Source: JAVWJP01 sp036638975
GTDB lineage: Bacteria > Bacillota > Clostridia > Oscillospirales > Ruminococcaceae
Length of the DNA: 64,000 nucleotides
Direction of reading: 5' to 3'
Assembly (NCBI GenBank): GCA_036638975.1
Contig: JAVWJP010000007.1
Span: 19,811 to 83,810 of the forward strand
Within the stretch, counting starts at the first letter, position 1. Every line of letters begins with the position of its first letter. The notes under the pieces were generated by a model that saw only the letters and a program-made list of their open reading frames with translations, was not told where the DNA came from and did not search any database. This document shows positions 8,330 through 17,866 of this stretch, in pieces. The position numbers and the translations under genes were made by a program.

Positions 8330-9289
8330 ATGAATTTGCATGGTAAGGACATAAAAATTTTCAGCGGAAACTCTAACCCGGAGGTTGCACAGTCTATAGC
8401 TAAGGGGCTGGGCTTGCCGCTTGGCAGATGCGATGTAACTACCTTTTCGGACGGTGAAATATCGGTCTTTATACACGAGTCCGTCCGTGGCTCTGATGTT
8501 TTTGTGGTACAGTCAACTTGCCAGCCGGTCAATAATAATTTAATGGAGCTTCTTATAATTATAGATGCCCTAAAGCGGGCGTCGGCGGGGCGTATTACTG
8601 CGGTTATTCCATATTATGGATATGCACGGCAGGATAGAAAAGCCCGTTCGAGAGATGCCATTACGGCAAAGCTTGTTGCAGATATGATAGCGGCGGCGGG
8701 GGCAGACAGGGTACTTACGATGGATTTACACGCACCGCAAATTCAGGGCTTTTTTAATATTCCTGTAGACCATTTGCTGGGTGTGCCGCTTTTAGCGCCA
8801 TATTATGAAAAAAAGTACGCGCATAGAAAAGATGAAATTGTCGTGGTTTCGCCCGACTTAGGCTCGGTTGGCAGAGCACGTAAATTTGCCGAAAAGCTGG
8901 AGGCACCCATAGCAATTATAGATAAGCGCAGACCAAAGGCAAACGTGTGCGAGGTTATGAACATTATAGGTGACGTGAGAGGCAAAACTGCCATTATCGT
9001 TGATGATATGATAGATACAGCGGGCACTCTTTGCAATTGCGCCGAGGCTATTATGAAACTAGGCGGTGCGAGGGCGGTGTATGCCTGCGCCACACACGGC
9101 GTTTTTTCGGGTCCTGCCATAGAACGCATAGAGAACAGCTGTATTAAGCGCATTGCGGTGCTCGATACCATTCCATTGCCGCCTGAAAAGCAAAGCAGTA
9201 AGATAATAGTTTTGCCTGTGGGCCCTGTTTTTGCCGAGGCTATAGAGCGCATTTATGGCGATAAGCCTATTTCTCCTTTGTTTGTTTAG
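8330..9289 (+). CDS. prs: Ribose-phosphate pyrophosphokinase (PRPP synthetase)
   Basis: 319 residues, the standard length for class I PRPP synthetase. Visible motifs are the ATP-binding segment YARQDRK, the flexible-loop and metal region DLHAPQIQGFF and the PRPP-binding loop VDDMIDTAGTL. It converts ribose-5-phosphate and ATP to PRPP, the substrate of PurF, which is encoded in this window. The ATG at 8330 follows AGGAGGG by about nine bases. An upstream in-frame ATG lies inside the glmU end and has no site. Only 22 bases separate it from glmU, so the two are likely cotranscribed. Confidence 0.95.
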   Translation: MNLHGKDIKIFSGNSNPEVAQSIAKGLGLPLGRCDVTTFSDGEISVFIHESVRGSDVFVVQSTCQPVNNNLMELLIIIDALKRASAGRITAVIPYYGYARQDRKARSRDAITAKLVADMIAAAGADRVLTMDLHAPQIQGFFNIPVDHLLGVPLLAPYYEKKYAHRKDEIVVVSPDLGSVGRARKFAEKLEAPIAIIDKRRPKANVCEVMNIIGDVRGKTAIIVDDMIDTAGTLCNCAEAIMKLGGARAVYACATHGVFSGPAIERIENSCIKRIAVLDTIPLPPEKQSSKIIVLPVGPVFAEAIERIYGDKPISPLFV

Positions 9290-9410
9290 CAGCTTACAAA
9301 AAATCTTTAGGCGGGGTACTGCGGTATCCTGTCCAATAGCTTTTGGCTTTCGTAATCTTTTATGACATATATAATAAAATTTATCATATCAAAAGAAGGC
9401 AGGTATAATC

Positions 9411-10055
9411 TTGACGGATATTTTTGCAAAGCTGAATTTGCTTAAAAAAAACAGTGCTGCTGTGCCTACAGGCGCTGTAGAGTTTATAGTGGCAGGGCTT
9501 GGCAACCCCGGCGCAAGGTATGAAAACACGCGGCACAATGCGGGCTTTATGGCGCTTAACAAAGCTTGCGAGAAGCTTGGTATAAAGGCTGACAGGTTGC
9601 GCTTTAAAAGCCTTACGGGCGAGGCTATGATAGAAGGACGGCGGGTGCTTTTTTTAAAGCCCGAAACCTTTATGAACCTTTCCGGTGAGGCTGTGCGGGA
9701 GGCGGCGCAGTTTTATAAGGTAGAGCCAACCAACATTATAGTTATATTTGATGATGTTTCGCTTGATGTCGGCGCTGTGCGTATACGCCGCAGCGGAAGT
9801 GACGGCGGGCATAACGGTATGAAAAATATAATATATTTAAGCGGAAGTGATGCTTACCCGCGCATAAAAATTGGCGTAGGCAAAAAGCCGCATCAAGATT
9901 ACGACCTTGCCGACTGGGTGCTATCTCGCTTTACAGATGATGATATGAAAGCACTTGCACCTGTTTTTGATAATACTCTTGATATGCTTAAAAAGATAAT
10001 CGGCGGAGATATTGACGGCGCAATGAATAATTACAACAGACAAAAAATAGATTAA
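9411..10055 (+). CDS. pth: Peptidyl-tRNA hydrolase
   Basis: 214 residues. After a ~25-residue extension the Pth fold begins with FIVAGLGNPGARYENTRHNAGF, which carries the catalytic histidine (NTRHNAGF) and the conserved Asn. The motif SGDGGHNGMKNI contributes the second set of substrate contacts. The enzyme frees tRNA from peptides dropped by ribosomes. The start is TTG 9411 after AAGGCAGG. The pth-mfd order is conserved in many Firmicutes, and mfd starts nine bases after this stop codon. Confidence 0.94.
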   Translation: MTDIFAKLNLLKKNSAAVPTGAVEFIVAGLGNPGARYENTRHNAGFMALNKACEKLGIKADRLRFKSLTGEAMIEGRRVLFLKPETFMNLSGEAVREAAQFYKVEPTNIIVIFDDVSLDVGAVRIRRSGSDGGHNGMKNIIYLSGSDAYPRIKIGVGKKPHQDYDLADWVLSRFTDDDMKALAPVFDNTLDMLKKIIGGDIDGAMNNYNRQKID

Positions 10056-10064
10056 GAGGTTAGT

Positions 10065-13000
10065 ATGATAAATAACATCATAGCTGCCACAGCGGAGTAC
10101 CGCCGTATGCTGGACGATGTTCAAAGCGGCAGAACACCGGCGCAGATGGCGGGGCTTTGCGGTATACACAAGGCGGCACTTTGCGCTGCGGCTTCACAAA
10201 ACGGCAGTGTTCTTCTTATAACGCAGGACGAATCTACAGGCACCCGCATGACTGAGGATATTAACGCTTTTTTGCAAAGTGAAGATGCTGCGGTGCTGTT
10301 CCCTGTGCGCGAGCTTATTTTTAGGGATATAGAGGGGAGCAGCCGCGAGTACGAGCACGCAAGACTGCGCATACTTGGCGGAATTTTGCGAGGCAAATTT
10401 AAAGTAGTGGTTGCAAGCTTGGAGGCAGCAATGCAGTTTTTGCCGCCGCCGGATGCCATAAAGGAAAACACGCTTACACTAAAAAGCGGCGGTACCTATA
10501 AGATAGACGAGCTTGTAGCACGTCTTGTCCATGCGGGGTACGAGCGGCGCGACCAGGTGGAGGGTGTGTGCCAGTTTGCACAGCGCGGAGGAATACTCGA
10601 CTTTTATTCGCCCGACAGCTCCGTGCCGTTTCGCGCAGAGTTTTGGGGCGATGAGATAGACACAATCTCGGTTTTTGATGTGGACACACAGCGCCGTACA
10701 GATACGGTGAAAAAAGCCGAGATAACACCGGCAAGAGAGGTGCTTTATAAAAGCCGAGAGTGGCTTATAAAGCTGCTTAAAGAGCATTCGTCGGCTTTGC
10801 GCGGCAAGGCGGGCGTAAAGGCAAAGGAGCTTATTGCAGATGATATAGAAAAGCTTGATGCAGGGCTGAGTCTTAATAATATTGATAAATATTTGCCTGT
10901 AATTTACGAAAAGCCCGCTACACTTTTTGATTATATGCACCATTCAATGCTTTTTGTAAGTGAGTTTGTTACAGCACGCGAAAACGCTAAAAACAGTATG
11001 TGGCAAATGTACGAGGATATAAGCATAATGCTGGAGGAGGGCGTTTTATTTAAGGCGTGCAGCCGCTTTTCCATAGAGCCTGCCGATGTTATGAGCATCA
11101 TAGGCAAAAGTGATGCGGTTTTGCTTGATACCTTTGCAAGAAGTGTGCCGGAGCTTAAACCGGGCGACCTTATAAATGTAAACAGCATGGGGCTTTCACC
11201 GTGGGGCGGCGATGTAGCCCTGCTTTGTGACGACCTTGAGGGGTATATATCGCGCGATTACTGCTGTATGGTGCTGGCGGGAACAGAGAAAGCCGCCGCC
11301 GCCCTGCGTGAAGACCTTTTTGACAACGGGCTTACCGCAAAGCTTGTGAAAAACGCAGAGAGCTTTTGCGCGGGAGAAATATTTATAGCTGTGGGCGGGG
11401 CTTCCGGAGGGCTGGAGCTACCCGACAGTCGCTTTGCGATGATTGCTCATGTGCGGGCGGGTGCTGCGGTGGCAGAGCGCAAAAAGCGCAAAAAAAAGCC
11501 GGGAGAGCAAATCCGCAGTCTTTCTGACCTTGCACAGGGCGACCTTGTTGTCCATACCGCGCATGGTATAGGCGTGTTTGATGGAATTATAAAAAGAGAT
11601 ATACACGGTATTGTTAAAGATTATATAAAAATTCGCTATGCGGGTACAGATGCCTTGTTTGTACCTGTAACGCAGCTTGACTTAGTTTCAAAATATATAG
11701 GACCTAAAGATGACGGTACGGTAAAGCTTAACAAGCTTAACTCGGTGGAGTGGCAGAACACACGCAAGCGTGTTAAGGCGGCGGTAGCCGACATGGCAAA
11801 GGAGCTTATAGACCTTTACGCAAAGCGTATGGCTGTAAAGGGCTACGCTTTTGGTGAGGATACCGAATGGCAGCGCGAGTTTGAGGAGCGATTTCCGTAC
11901 ACCGAAACAGACGACCAGCTGCGCTGTATAGAAGAAATGAAGCGCGATATGGAAAGTACAGTGCCAATGGACAGGCTGCTTTGCGGCGATGTCGGCTTTG
12001 GCAAAACCGAGGTTGCACTGCGAGGGGCATTTAAGTGCGTAATGGAGGCACGGCAGTGCGCGGTGCTTGTGCCGACAACTATTTTGGCATGGCAGCATTA
12101 CAAAACCTTTGTTGACAGAATGCAGGGCTTCCCTATAAATATCGAGCTGCTTTCGCGTTTTCGTACCCCAAAGCAGCAGGAGGAAACTATTAAAAAATTG
12201 CGCAGCGGTGAGGTTGACATTGTCATAGGCACACATCGCCTGTTGCAAAAGGACGTAAAGTTTAAAGATTTGGGGCTTTGTATAATAGATGAGGAGCAGC
12301 GCTTTGGTGTGGCACATAAAGAACGCTTTAAAGAGATGAGAAGTAATGTCGATGTGATGACGCTTTCGGCAACGCCCATTCCCCGCACACTTAATATGGC
12401 AATGAGCGGTATTCGGGATATGTCCACCATAGAGGAATCTCCGCAGGACAGGCACCCTGTGCAAACCTATGTTATAGAGCACGACTACGGCATAATAACC
12501 GAGGCTATAAAAAAAGAGCTGCGCCGCGGCGGGCAGGTGTTTTACCTGCACAACAGGGTGGAGTCCATAGACAGCTGTGCATATAAGCTGTCGCAGCTTT
12601 TGCCCGATGCACGTATAGTAACGGCACATGGTAAAATGGCAGAGGAACAGCTTTCGGACGTGTGGCAGCAGCTTATAGACAATGAAATAGATATACTTGT
12701 TTGCACCACCATAATAGAAACAGGGGTTGACGTTGCCAACTGCAACACACTTATTATAGAAGATGCCGACCGCTTCGGGCTTTCGCAGTTATATCAGCTG
12801 CGTGGGCGCGTGGGGCGCAGTAGCCGCCGCGCATATGCCTATCTAACCTTTAAAAAAGGCAAGGCACTTACCGATATTGCAACAAAAAGGCTATCTGCCA
12901 TAAAAGAGTTTACCACCTTTGGTTCCGGCTTTCGCATTGCAATGCGTGACCTGGAAATTCGCGGAGCGGGCAATATTTTGGGTGCAAATCAGCACGGACA

Positions 13001-13520
13001 TATGGAATCTGTCGGTTATGATATGTACTTAAAATTGCTTTCGCAGGCGGTTGAGGAGCAGCGAGGCGAAGCACCTGAGGTAAGAAGTGACGATTGTCTG
13101 ATAGACCTGCGCATAGGGGCACATATACCTGAGGAATATATAGATAATATTACGCAAAGAATTGACATATATAAAAAGATAGCAGGTATACAGACAGAGG
13201 AGGACGCCTTTGATGTTACAGATGAGCTTATAGACCGCTTTGGAGAGCCGCCGGAGGCTGTAAAAGGGCTTGTTGACGTTGCGCTTATACGAAATATTGC
13301 CGCAAAGAACAGTATATATGAGATATCGCAAAAGAATGATTGCATAGTGTTTTATCCAACGCAGCTTGATTTAAAAAAGATGAGCAGCCTATCGGCTTTT
13401 TTGCGCAGCCGTGTTACAATAAACGCGGGCACAAAGCCATGTATAACGGTAAAGCTGGGCAAAACCGAAAAGCCTATAGATGTGATACGCAGTACTCTTT
13501 ATGCTCTTAGCAAGGGGTAA
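10065..13520 (+). CDS. mfd: Transcription-repair coupling factor Mfd
   Basis: 1151 residues, full length. The N-terminal UvrB-like part is followed by a CarD-like RNA polymerase-interacting domain beginning LAQGDLVVHTAHGIGVF, at about residues 485-560. The translocase motor has Walker A DVGFGKTE, the Walker B box IIDEEQRFGV and the helicase motif QLRGRVGRSSR. A C-terminal TRCF domain follows (IDLRIGAHIPEEYI). Mfd pushes stalled RNA polymerase off lesions and recruits UvrA. It is translated from ATG 10065 with AAGAGG upstream and ends at an intrinsic terminator. Confidence 0.96.
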   Translation: MINNIIAATAEYRRMLDDVQSGRTPAQMAGLCGIHKAALCAAASQNGSVLLITQDESTGTRMTEDINAFLQSEDAAVLFPVRELIFRDIEGSSREYEHARLRILGGILRGKFKVVVASLEAAMQFLPPPDAIKENTLTLKSGGTYKIDELVARLVHAGYERRDQVEGVCQFAQRGGILDFYSPDSSVPFRAEFWGDEIDTISVFDVDTQRRTDTVKKAEITPAREVLYKSREWLIKLLKEHSSALRGKAGVKAKELIADDIEKLDAGLSLNNIDKYLPVIYEKPATLFDYMHHSMLFVSEFVTARENAKNSMWQMYEDISIMLEEGVLFKACSRFSIEPADVMSIIGKSDAVLLDTFARSVPELKPGDLINVNSMGLSPWGGDVALLCDDLEGYISRDYCCMVLAGTEKAAAALREDLFDNGLTAKLVKNAESFCAGEIFIAVGGASGGLELPDSRFAMIAHVRAGAAVAERKKRKKKPGEQIRSLSDLAQGDLVVHTAHGIGVFDGIIKRDIHGIVKDYIKIRYAGTDALFVPVTQLDLVSKYIGPKDDGTVKLNKLNSVEWQNTRKRVKAAVADMAKELIDLYAKRMAVKGYAFGEDTEWQREFEERFPYTETDDQLRCIEEMKRDMESTVPMDRLLCGDVGFGKTEVALRGAFKCVMEARQCAVLVPTTILAWQHYKTFVDRMQGFPINIELLSRFRTPKQQEETIKKLRSGEVDIVIGTHRLLQKDVKFKDLGLCIIDEEQRFGVAHKERFKEMRSNVDVMTLSATPIPRTLNMAMSGIRDMSTIEESPQDRHPVQTYVIEHDYGIITEAIKKELRRGGQVFYLHNRVESIDSCAYKLSQLLPDARIVTAHGKMAEEQLSDVWQQLIDNEIDILVCTTIIETGVDVANCNTLIIEDADRFGLSQLYQLRGRVGRSSRRAYAYLTFKKGKALTDIATKRLSAIKEFTTFGSGFRIAMRDLEIRGAGNILGANQHGHMESVGYDMYLKLLSQAVEEQRGEAPEVRSDDCLIDLRIGAHIPEEYIDNITQRIDIYKKIAGIQTEEDAFDVTDELIDRFGEPPEAVKGLVDVALIRNIAAKNSIYEISQKNDCIVFYPTQLDLKKMSSLSAFLRSRVTINAGTKPCITVKLGKTEKPIDVIRSTLYALSKG

Positions 13521-13525
13521 TTTTA

Positions 13526-13566
13526 CAAAAACAGCGGGGCGCAGAAATGCGCCCTGTTTTTTTGTA
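13526..13566 (+). terminator. Intrinsic terminator after mfd
   Basis: A GC-rich stem (core GGGCGC / GCGCCC with flanking CAG/CTG) is followed by a run of seven T. It lies six bases after the mfd stop. Confidence 0.85.
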
Positions 13567-13585
13567 CTATTTTGTGCTTTACTGC

Positions 13586-13613
13586 TTGACAAGCTGACAA
13601 CATTTGATATAAT
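13586..13613 (+). promoter_or_regulatory. Sigma-A promoter of the metal-resistance operon
   Basis: Perfect TTGACA (13586-13591) and TATAAT (13608-13613) with a 16-base spacer. The metal-sensor operator starts four bases after the -10 box and would cover the transcription start. Confidence 0.85.
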
Positions 13614-13616
13614 AAA

Positions 13617-13638
13617 CATATGAACAAGTATTCATATG
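13617..13638 (+). promoter_or_regulatory. ArsR/SmtB-type operator
   Basis: Two perfect 8-base arms, CATATGAA and TTCATATG, are separated by six bases (CAAGTA). The inner part gives TGAA-N6-TTCA, the core of known ArsR/SmtB operators. Its position over the start site implies repression by the adjacent regulator until metal binds. Confidence 0.8.
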
Positions 13639-13650
13639 AGGGGTGAAAAC

Positions 13651-14025
13651 ATGAATATAGAAAAAGAAAACGACTGCGCGGCAGAGCTTTGCGACGTTGT
13701 GCAGGTGCACGATGATGTTGTAAATGCGCTTTGCGAAAAGATGCCAAGGGTAGAAACTCTTGACAACATTGCCGATTTATTTAAGAATTTTGCCGACTTA
13801 ACCCGTGTTAAAATATTATATTTATTGCACGAGGCAGAGCTTTGTGTGTGCGACATAGCGGCGCTTTTGGACATGAGCCAAAGTGCTATTTCGCACCAGC
13901 TGCGGGTTTTAAAGACAGCGCGGCTTGTAAAAAACAGGCGCGACGGTAAAACTGTTTTTTATTCGCTTTCAGACGACCATATTATGACTATCTTAACCCA
14001 GGGACTAGAGCACGTTACCGAGTAG
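13651..14025 (+). CDS. cadC: ArsR/SmtB-family metal-responsive repressor (CadC-like)
   Basis: 124 residues with one winged-helix domain. The recognition helix region is ELCVCDIAALLDMSQSAISHQLRVL. The ELCVCD motif supplies the thiolates of the alpha-3 metal site seen in CadC and ArsR, and Cys-rich N-terminal residues (NDCAAELCD) match the CadC N-terminal ligands. It should leave the DNA when Cd, Pb or Zn binds. ATG 13651 follows GAGGGGTG; an upstream ATG at 13636 lies inside the operator. It is the first gene of the operon with the P-type ATPase and likely autoregulates. Confidence 0.9.
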   Translation: MNIEKENDCAAELCDVVQVHDDVVNALCEKMPRVETLDNIADLFKNFADLTRVKILYLLHEAELCVCDIAALLDMSQSAISHQLRVLKTARLVKNRRDGKTVFYSLSDDHIMTILTQGLEHVTE

Positions 14026-14064
14026 CGGCAACCATCAAAAACGACATAAGGACGGAGCACTATT

Positions 14065-16197
14065 ATGAAGAAAATATTTTGCCTTGAGGGTCTTGACTGT
14101 GCAAATTGTGCCGCAAAGCTTGAGAGCGCTATAAATGACATAGATATAGTTACAAATGCCAGTATAGATTTTATAAACAAACGCCTTGTTTTAGAGGCGG
14201 TAGAAAGCGACTTTGACGCAGCGCACATTAAAACAAGGGCGGCTATATCAAAAATAGAGCCTAATGTCAAAATGACGGAAAAAACAGATAATACAGCGGC
14301 AAATGGTGAAGGAAAAGCAGAGGATATTACTAAAAAAAAGCAGGACGACATTTACCTTAAAAACCAGATTATACGAATTGCGGGCTGTGTTGTTATAATG
14401 CTGGCGGCGGCGCTTTTGCCGGAGCTTACGCTTATTACAGAGGTGTTAATGTACATCACAGCATATTTGCTTATAGGCGGGGATATTTTATGGCGTGCCG
14501 TGCGCAACATTTTAAAAGGAAAAATATTTGATGAAAACTTTTTAATGTCACTTGCCACTGTAGGCGCATTTTGCATAGGTGAGTACCCAGAGGGCGTTGC
14601 CGTCATGCTGTTTTACCAGGTTGGCGAGCTGTTTCAGCATTACGCCGTTGCCCATTCGCGCAAGTCTATAGCGGGGCTTATGAATATTCGTCCGGACTAT
14701 GCAAATGTGCTTGTGAATGGCGAAATTATAAGCGGTGCGCCCGAGGACGTGGAAATCGGTGATATTCTTGTGGTAAAGGCGGGGGAGAAAATTCCGCTTG
14801 ACGGCGTTATAACCGAGGGAACCTCGTCTGTGGATACTGCTGCTTTGACGGGAGAATCGCTGCCGCGTGAGGTGTCTGAGGGTGACGAAGCACTAAGCGG
14901 CTGTATTAACCTAACAGGGCTTTTGCACATTAAAGTAACCCGCGAATACGGTGAATCGACCGTTTCTAAAATACTTGAGCTTGTCGAAAATGCAAGCAGC
15001 AAAAAAGCGAGCACCGAAAATTTTATTACAAAGTTTGCGGCTGTTTACACCCCTGTGGTTGTCGGAATAGCACTGCTATTGGCTGTTTTGCCTCCGCTGT
15101 TTTTTGGCGGCGAGTGGCACACATGGGTTTACCGTGCACTTTCTTTTCTTGTGGTTTCGTGCCCGTGCGCACTTGTTATATCTATTCCGCTGGGCTTCTT
15201 TGGGGGAATAGGCGGGGCGTCTAAGTGCGGTGTGCTTATAAAGGGCGGCAATTTTTTAGAGGCTTTGGCGAAGACCCAAACTGTAGTGTTTGACAAAACA
15301 GGCACGCTTACCGAGGGGCGCTTTGAGGTTACCGAGGTCAAGCCGTCTGCGGAGGGTTACCCCTTGCTTGAGCTTTTGGCTCATGCAGAGCTGTATTCTA
15401 ACCACCCTATATCTCTTTCTATAAAAGCGGCTTACGGCAAAGAGCCTGACGGAAAACGCGTTAAAGATGTTATAGAGCTTGCGGGACGAGGCGTAAAGGC
15501 AGTGGTTGACGGCAAAACTCTGCTTGCGGGCAATTTGCGTCTTATGGAAGAAAACGGAATAAAAGCTGCCAAAAATGCGGCTGCCGGTACAGCTGTTCAT
15601 TTGGCTGTGGACGGCGTTTACGAGGGCTATGTTACAATAGCCGATAAAATAAAAGAGGATTCTGCAAGGGCAATGGCAGCGCTAAAGGCTGTTGGTGTTA
15701 CAAAAACCGTGATGCTTACGGGCGACAGCAGGGCTGTAGGCGAGGCAGTTGCAAAAAAGCTGGGGCTTAACGAGGTTTATGCCGAGCTGCTGCCTGCCGG
15801 AAAAGTCGAAAAGCTTGAGGCTCTGCTTGCCGAAAAACCGCCAAAAACCATGCTTGCCTTTGTGGGCGACGGTATAAACGATGCGCCTGTTTTGGCTAGG
15901 GCAGACCTTGGTATAGCAATGGGTGGCTTAGGCTCTGACGCCGCTATTGAAGCCGCCGATATAGTGCTTATGACAGATGAACCATCTCGCATAGCCACTG
16001 CCATAAAAATTTCTCGCCGAACCTTGGGTATAGTAAAACAGAACATCGCTTTTGCAATTATTGTAAAGGTTTTAGTGCTCGCTTTAGTTGCATTTGGTGT
16101 TTCTACAATGTGGGAGGCTGTTTTTGCAGACGTGGGAGTTTCGGTAATAGCCATACTTAATTCTATGCGCGCACTCGGCACAAAAAAAGCAGGCTAA
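14065..16197 (+). CDS. cadA: Cd/Zn/Pb-exporting P1B-type ATPase
   Basis: 710 residues. The N-terminal heavy-metal-associated domain has GLDCANCAAKLE. Transmembrane helices follow, with the CPC metal-transport motif at Cys366-Cys368 (SCPCALVIS), which with DKTGTLTEG (phosphorylated Asp410), the HP motif SNHPIS and GDGINDAPVLA defines a P1B pump. The GLDCANC motif and the neighbouring CadC-like sensor point to divalent Cd/Zn/Pb rather than copper. It expels metal ions across the membrane with ATP. Start ATG 14065 follows AAGGACGGAG. Confidence 0.93.
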   Translation: MKKIFCLEGLDCANCAAKLESAINDIDIVTNASIDFINKRLVLEAVESDFDAAHIKTRAAISKIEPNVKMTEKTDNTAANGEGKAEDITKKKQDDIYLKNQIIRIAGCVVIMLAAALLPELTLITEVLMYITAYLLIGGDILWRAVRNILKGKIFDENFLMSLATVGAFCIGEYPEGVAVMLFYQVGELFQHYAVAHSRKSIAGLMNIRPDYANVLVNGEIISGAPEDVEIGDILVVKAGEKIPLDGVITEGTSSVDTAALTGESLPREVSEGDEALSGCINLTGLLHIKVTREYGESTVSKILELVENASSKKASTENFITKFAAVYTPVVVGIALLLAVLPPLFFGGEWHTWVYRALSFLVVSCPCALVISIPLGFFGGIGGASKCGVLIKGGNFLEALAKTQTVVFDKTGTLTEGRFEVTEVKPSAEGYPLLELLAHAELYSNHPISLSIKAAYGKEPDGKRVKDVIELAGRGVKAVVDGKTLLAGNLRLMEENGIKAAKNAAAGTAVHLAVDGVYEGYVTIADKIKEDSARAMAALKAVGVTKTVMLTGDSRAVGEAVAKKLGLNEVYAELLPAGKVEKLEALLAEKPPKTMLAFVGDGINDAPVLARADLGIAMGGLGSDAAIEAADIVLMTDEPSRIATAIKISRRTLGIVKQNIAFAIIVKVLVLALVAFGVSTMWEAVFADVGVSVIAILNSMRALGTKKAG

Positions 16198-16204
16198 TTT
16201 CTCT

Positions 16205-16233
16205 TTGACAATTTAGGTAAATCCTCCTATAAT
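16205..16233 (+). promoter_or_regulatory. Sigma-A promoter of the DUF853 gene
   Basis: Perfect TTGACA (16205-16210) and TATAAT (16228-16233) with a 17-base spacer, placed right after cadA and 45 bases before the next start codon. It should also serve serS. Confidence 0.85.
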
Positions 16234-16278
16234 GAATGTATAGCGGCGAATATATGCAATTTTAGGAGGATAGATAAA

Positions 16279-17832
16279 ATGTATATCGACAAAAAACTAT
16301 GGATTGCAAAAAGCGAAGAAAAAATATTTATTTTGCCTAAAATGGCAAATCGCCATGGGCTTATAGCCGGCGCCACGGGCACAGGAAAAACTATTACTTT
16401 AAAGGTAATGGCAGAGTCCTTCAGTGACCTTGGCGTGCCTGTTTTTTTGGCGGATATTAAAAGCGATTTGGCAGGTATGTGCGAGCCGGGTGCTGACAAT
16501 GAAGATATGCAAAAGCGTATTAAAAGGTTTGGTATGGAGGATTGCTTTGCATATAAAAAATACCCTACCCGCTTTTGGGACGTTTTTGGCGAAAAAGGGC
16601 ACGCTGTCCGCACAACGATTTCAGAAATGGGACCTATGCTTTTGGCAAGGCTTATGTCACTTAACGACACGCAATCGGGCATACTCGACATAGTTTTTAG
16701 AGTAGCAGATGACCAAAAAATGCTTATGCTGGATATAAAAGACCTTAAAGCTATGCTGCAATGGGTGGGCGAACACGCAAAGGAGCTGCAAACTACCTAC
16801 GGCAACGTAAGTAAACAAAGCGTGGGCACAATTTTGCGCAATGTTTTAACCTTAGAGGATCAAGGCGGAAACATCTTTTTTGGCGAGCCTGCTTTAAATA
16901 TTGCCGACTGGATGCGAACAGATGTTGACGGGCGAGGGTTTATTAACGTTTTAGATTGCGTAAAGCTTATACAAACTCCGGCTTTGTACTCAACATTTTT
17001 GCTGTGGATGCTCTCGGAGCTGTTTGAAACCCTACCTGAGGCAGGGGACCTTGAAAAACCTAAAATGGTGTTTTTCTTTGACGAGGCTCACCTGCTGTTT
17101 AACGATGCGCCAAAGGTTTTGCTGGAAAAGGTCGAGCAGGTGGTAAGGCTTATACGCTCTAAGGGCGTGGGTATATATTTTATTTCTCAAAGCCCCACAG
17201 ATATGCCGGATACCGTTTTGGCACAGCTTGGCAACCGTGTACAGCACGCACTGCGCGCATATTCTCCTGCTGAGCAAAAGGCTATAAAAAGTGCCGCGCA
17301 AACCTTTAGACCAAACCCCGATTTCGACACCGAGGAGGTTATAACACAGCTTGGTACAGGCGAAGCGCTCGTTTCTTTTTTAGACGAAGAGGGAAGACCG
17401 AGTATAGTTGAGCGGGCGCATATTTTGCCTCCTCAAAGCCTTATGGGCGGTATAGATGATGCTGTGCGTGCGAAGGTTATAGCAGACAGCGAGATGGCGG
17501 CAAAGTATGGGCAAATAATCGACAGAGAATCGGCATATGAGGTCTTGGCAAAGCGCTGCGAAGCCGAAAGTGCCGAAAAGGCGGCGGCAGAAAAAGCCGC
17601 AGAGGACGCAAAGCAAAAAGAAATTGCCGACAAAGCAGCAGAAAAAGCCCGCCTTGCAGAGGAAAAGGCAGAGGCTAAGGAAGCGGCAGCAAAAGAGAAG
17701 GCAGAGCTGTACAGGCAAACGCACCACCGTAAGAGCAGTCTTGAAAAAGCCGCAGACAGTGCAATGACAAGCATTGGTCGAGAGGTTGGACGTTCGCTTT
17801 TCCGTGGTCTGATGGGCGCTTTAAAAAAGTAA
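16279..17832 (+). CDS. HerA/VirB4-like ATPase of the DUF853 (YjgR) family
   Basis: 517 residues. Walker A is AGATGTGKT at about residues 31-39, and Walker B is MVFFFDEAHLLF near residues 268-279. The architecture (short N-terminus, HerA-like P-loop core, charged C-terminal tail) is that of the DUF853 helicase-like family, known in E. coli as YjgR. From about residue 425 a long Lys/Glu/Ala-rich segment should form a coiled coil. The cellular job is not established. The start has a strong AGGAGG site. It is followed after 34 bases by serS, so the two are probably cotranscribed. Confidence 0.85.
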   Translation: MYIDKKLWIAKSEEKIFILPKMANRHGLIAGATGTGKTITLKVMAESFSDLGVPVFLADIKSDLAGMCEPGADNEDMQKRIKRFGMEDCFAYKKYPTRFWDVFGEKGHAVRTTISEMGPMLLARLMSLNDTQSGILDIVFRVADDQKMLMLDIKDLKAMLQWVGEHAKELQTTYGNVSKQSVGTILRNVLTLEDQGGNIFFGEPALNIADWMRTDVDGRGFINVLDCVKLIQTPALYSTFLLWMLSELFETLPEAGDLEKPKMVFFFDEAHLLFNDAPKVLLEKVEQVVRLIRSKGVGIYFISQSPTDMPDTVLAQLGNRVQHALRAYSPAEQKAIKSAAQTFRPNPDFDTEEVITQLGTGEALVSFLDEEGRPSIVERAHILPPQSLMGGIDDAVRAKVIADSEMAAKYGQIIDRESAYEVLAKRCEAESAEKAAAEKAAEDAKQKEIADKAAEKARLAEEKAEAKEAAAKEKAELYRQTHHRKSSLEKAADSAMTSIGREVGRSLFRGLMGALKK

Positions 17833-17866
17833 AAAATAAATATAATGCCGAAATGGAGTAACTTAA

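Noticed and set aside
11688..12629. A 313-codon open frame on the minus strand opposite mfd
   Set aside because: It is the shadow of a long conserved gene, has no ribosome site and its translation is rich in Cys, His and Tyr without any domain.
17833..17866. T-box leader for serS
   Set aside because: Only 34 bases separate serS from the upstream gene.
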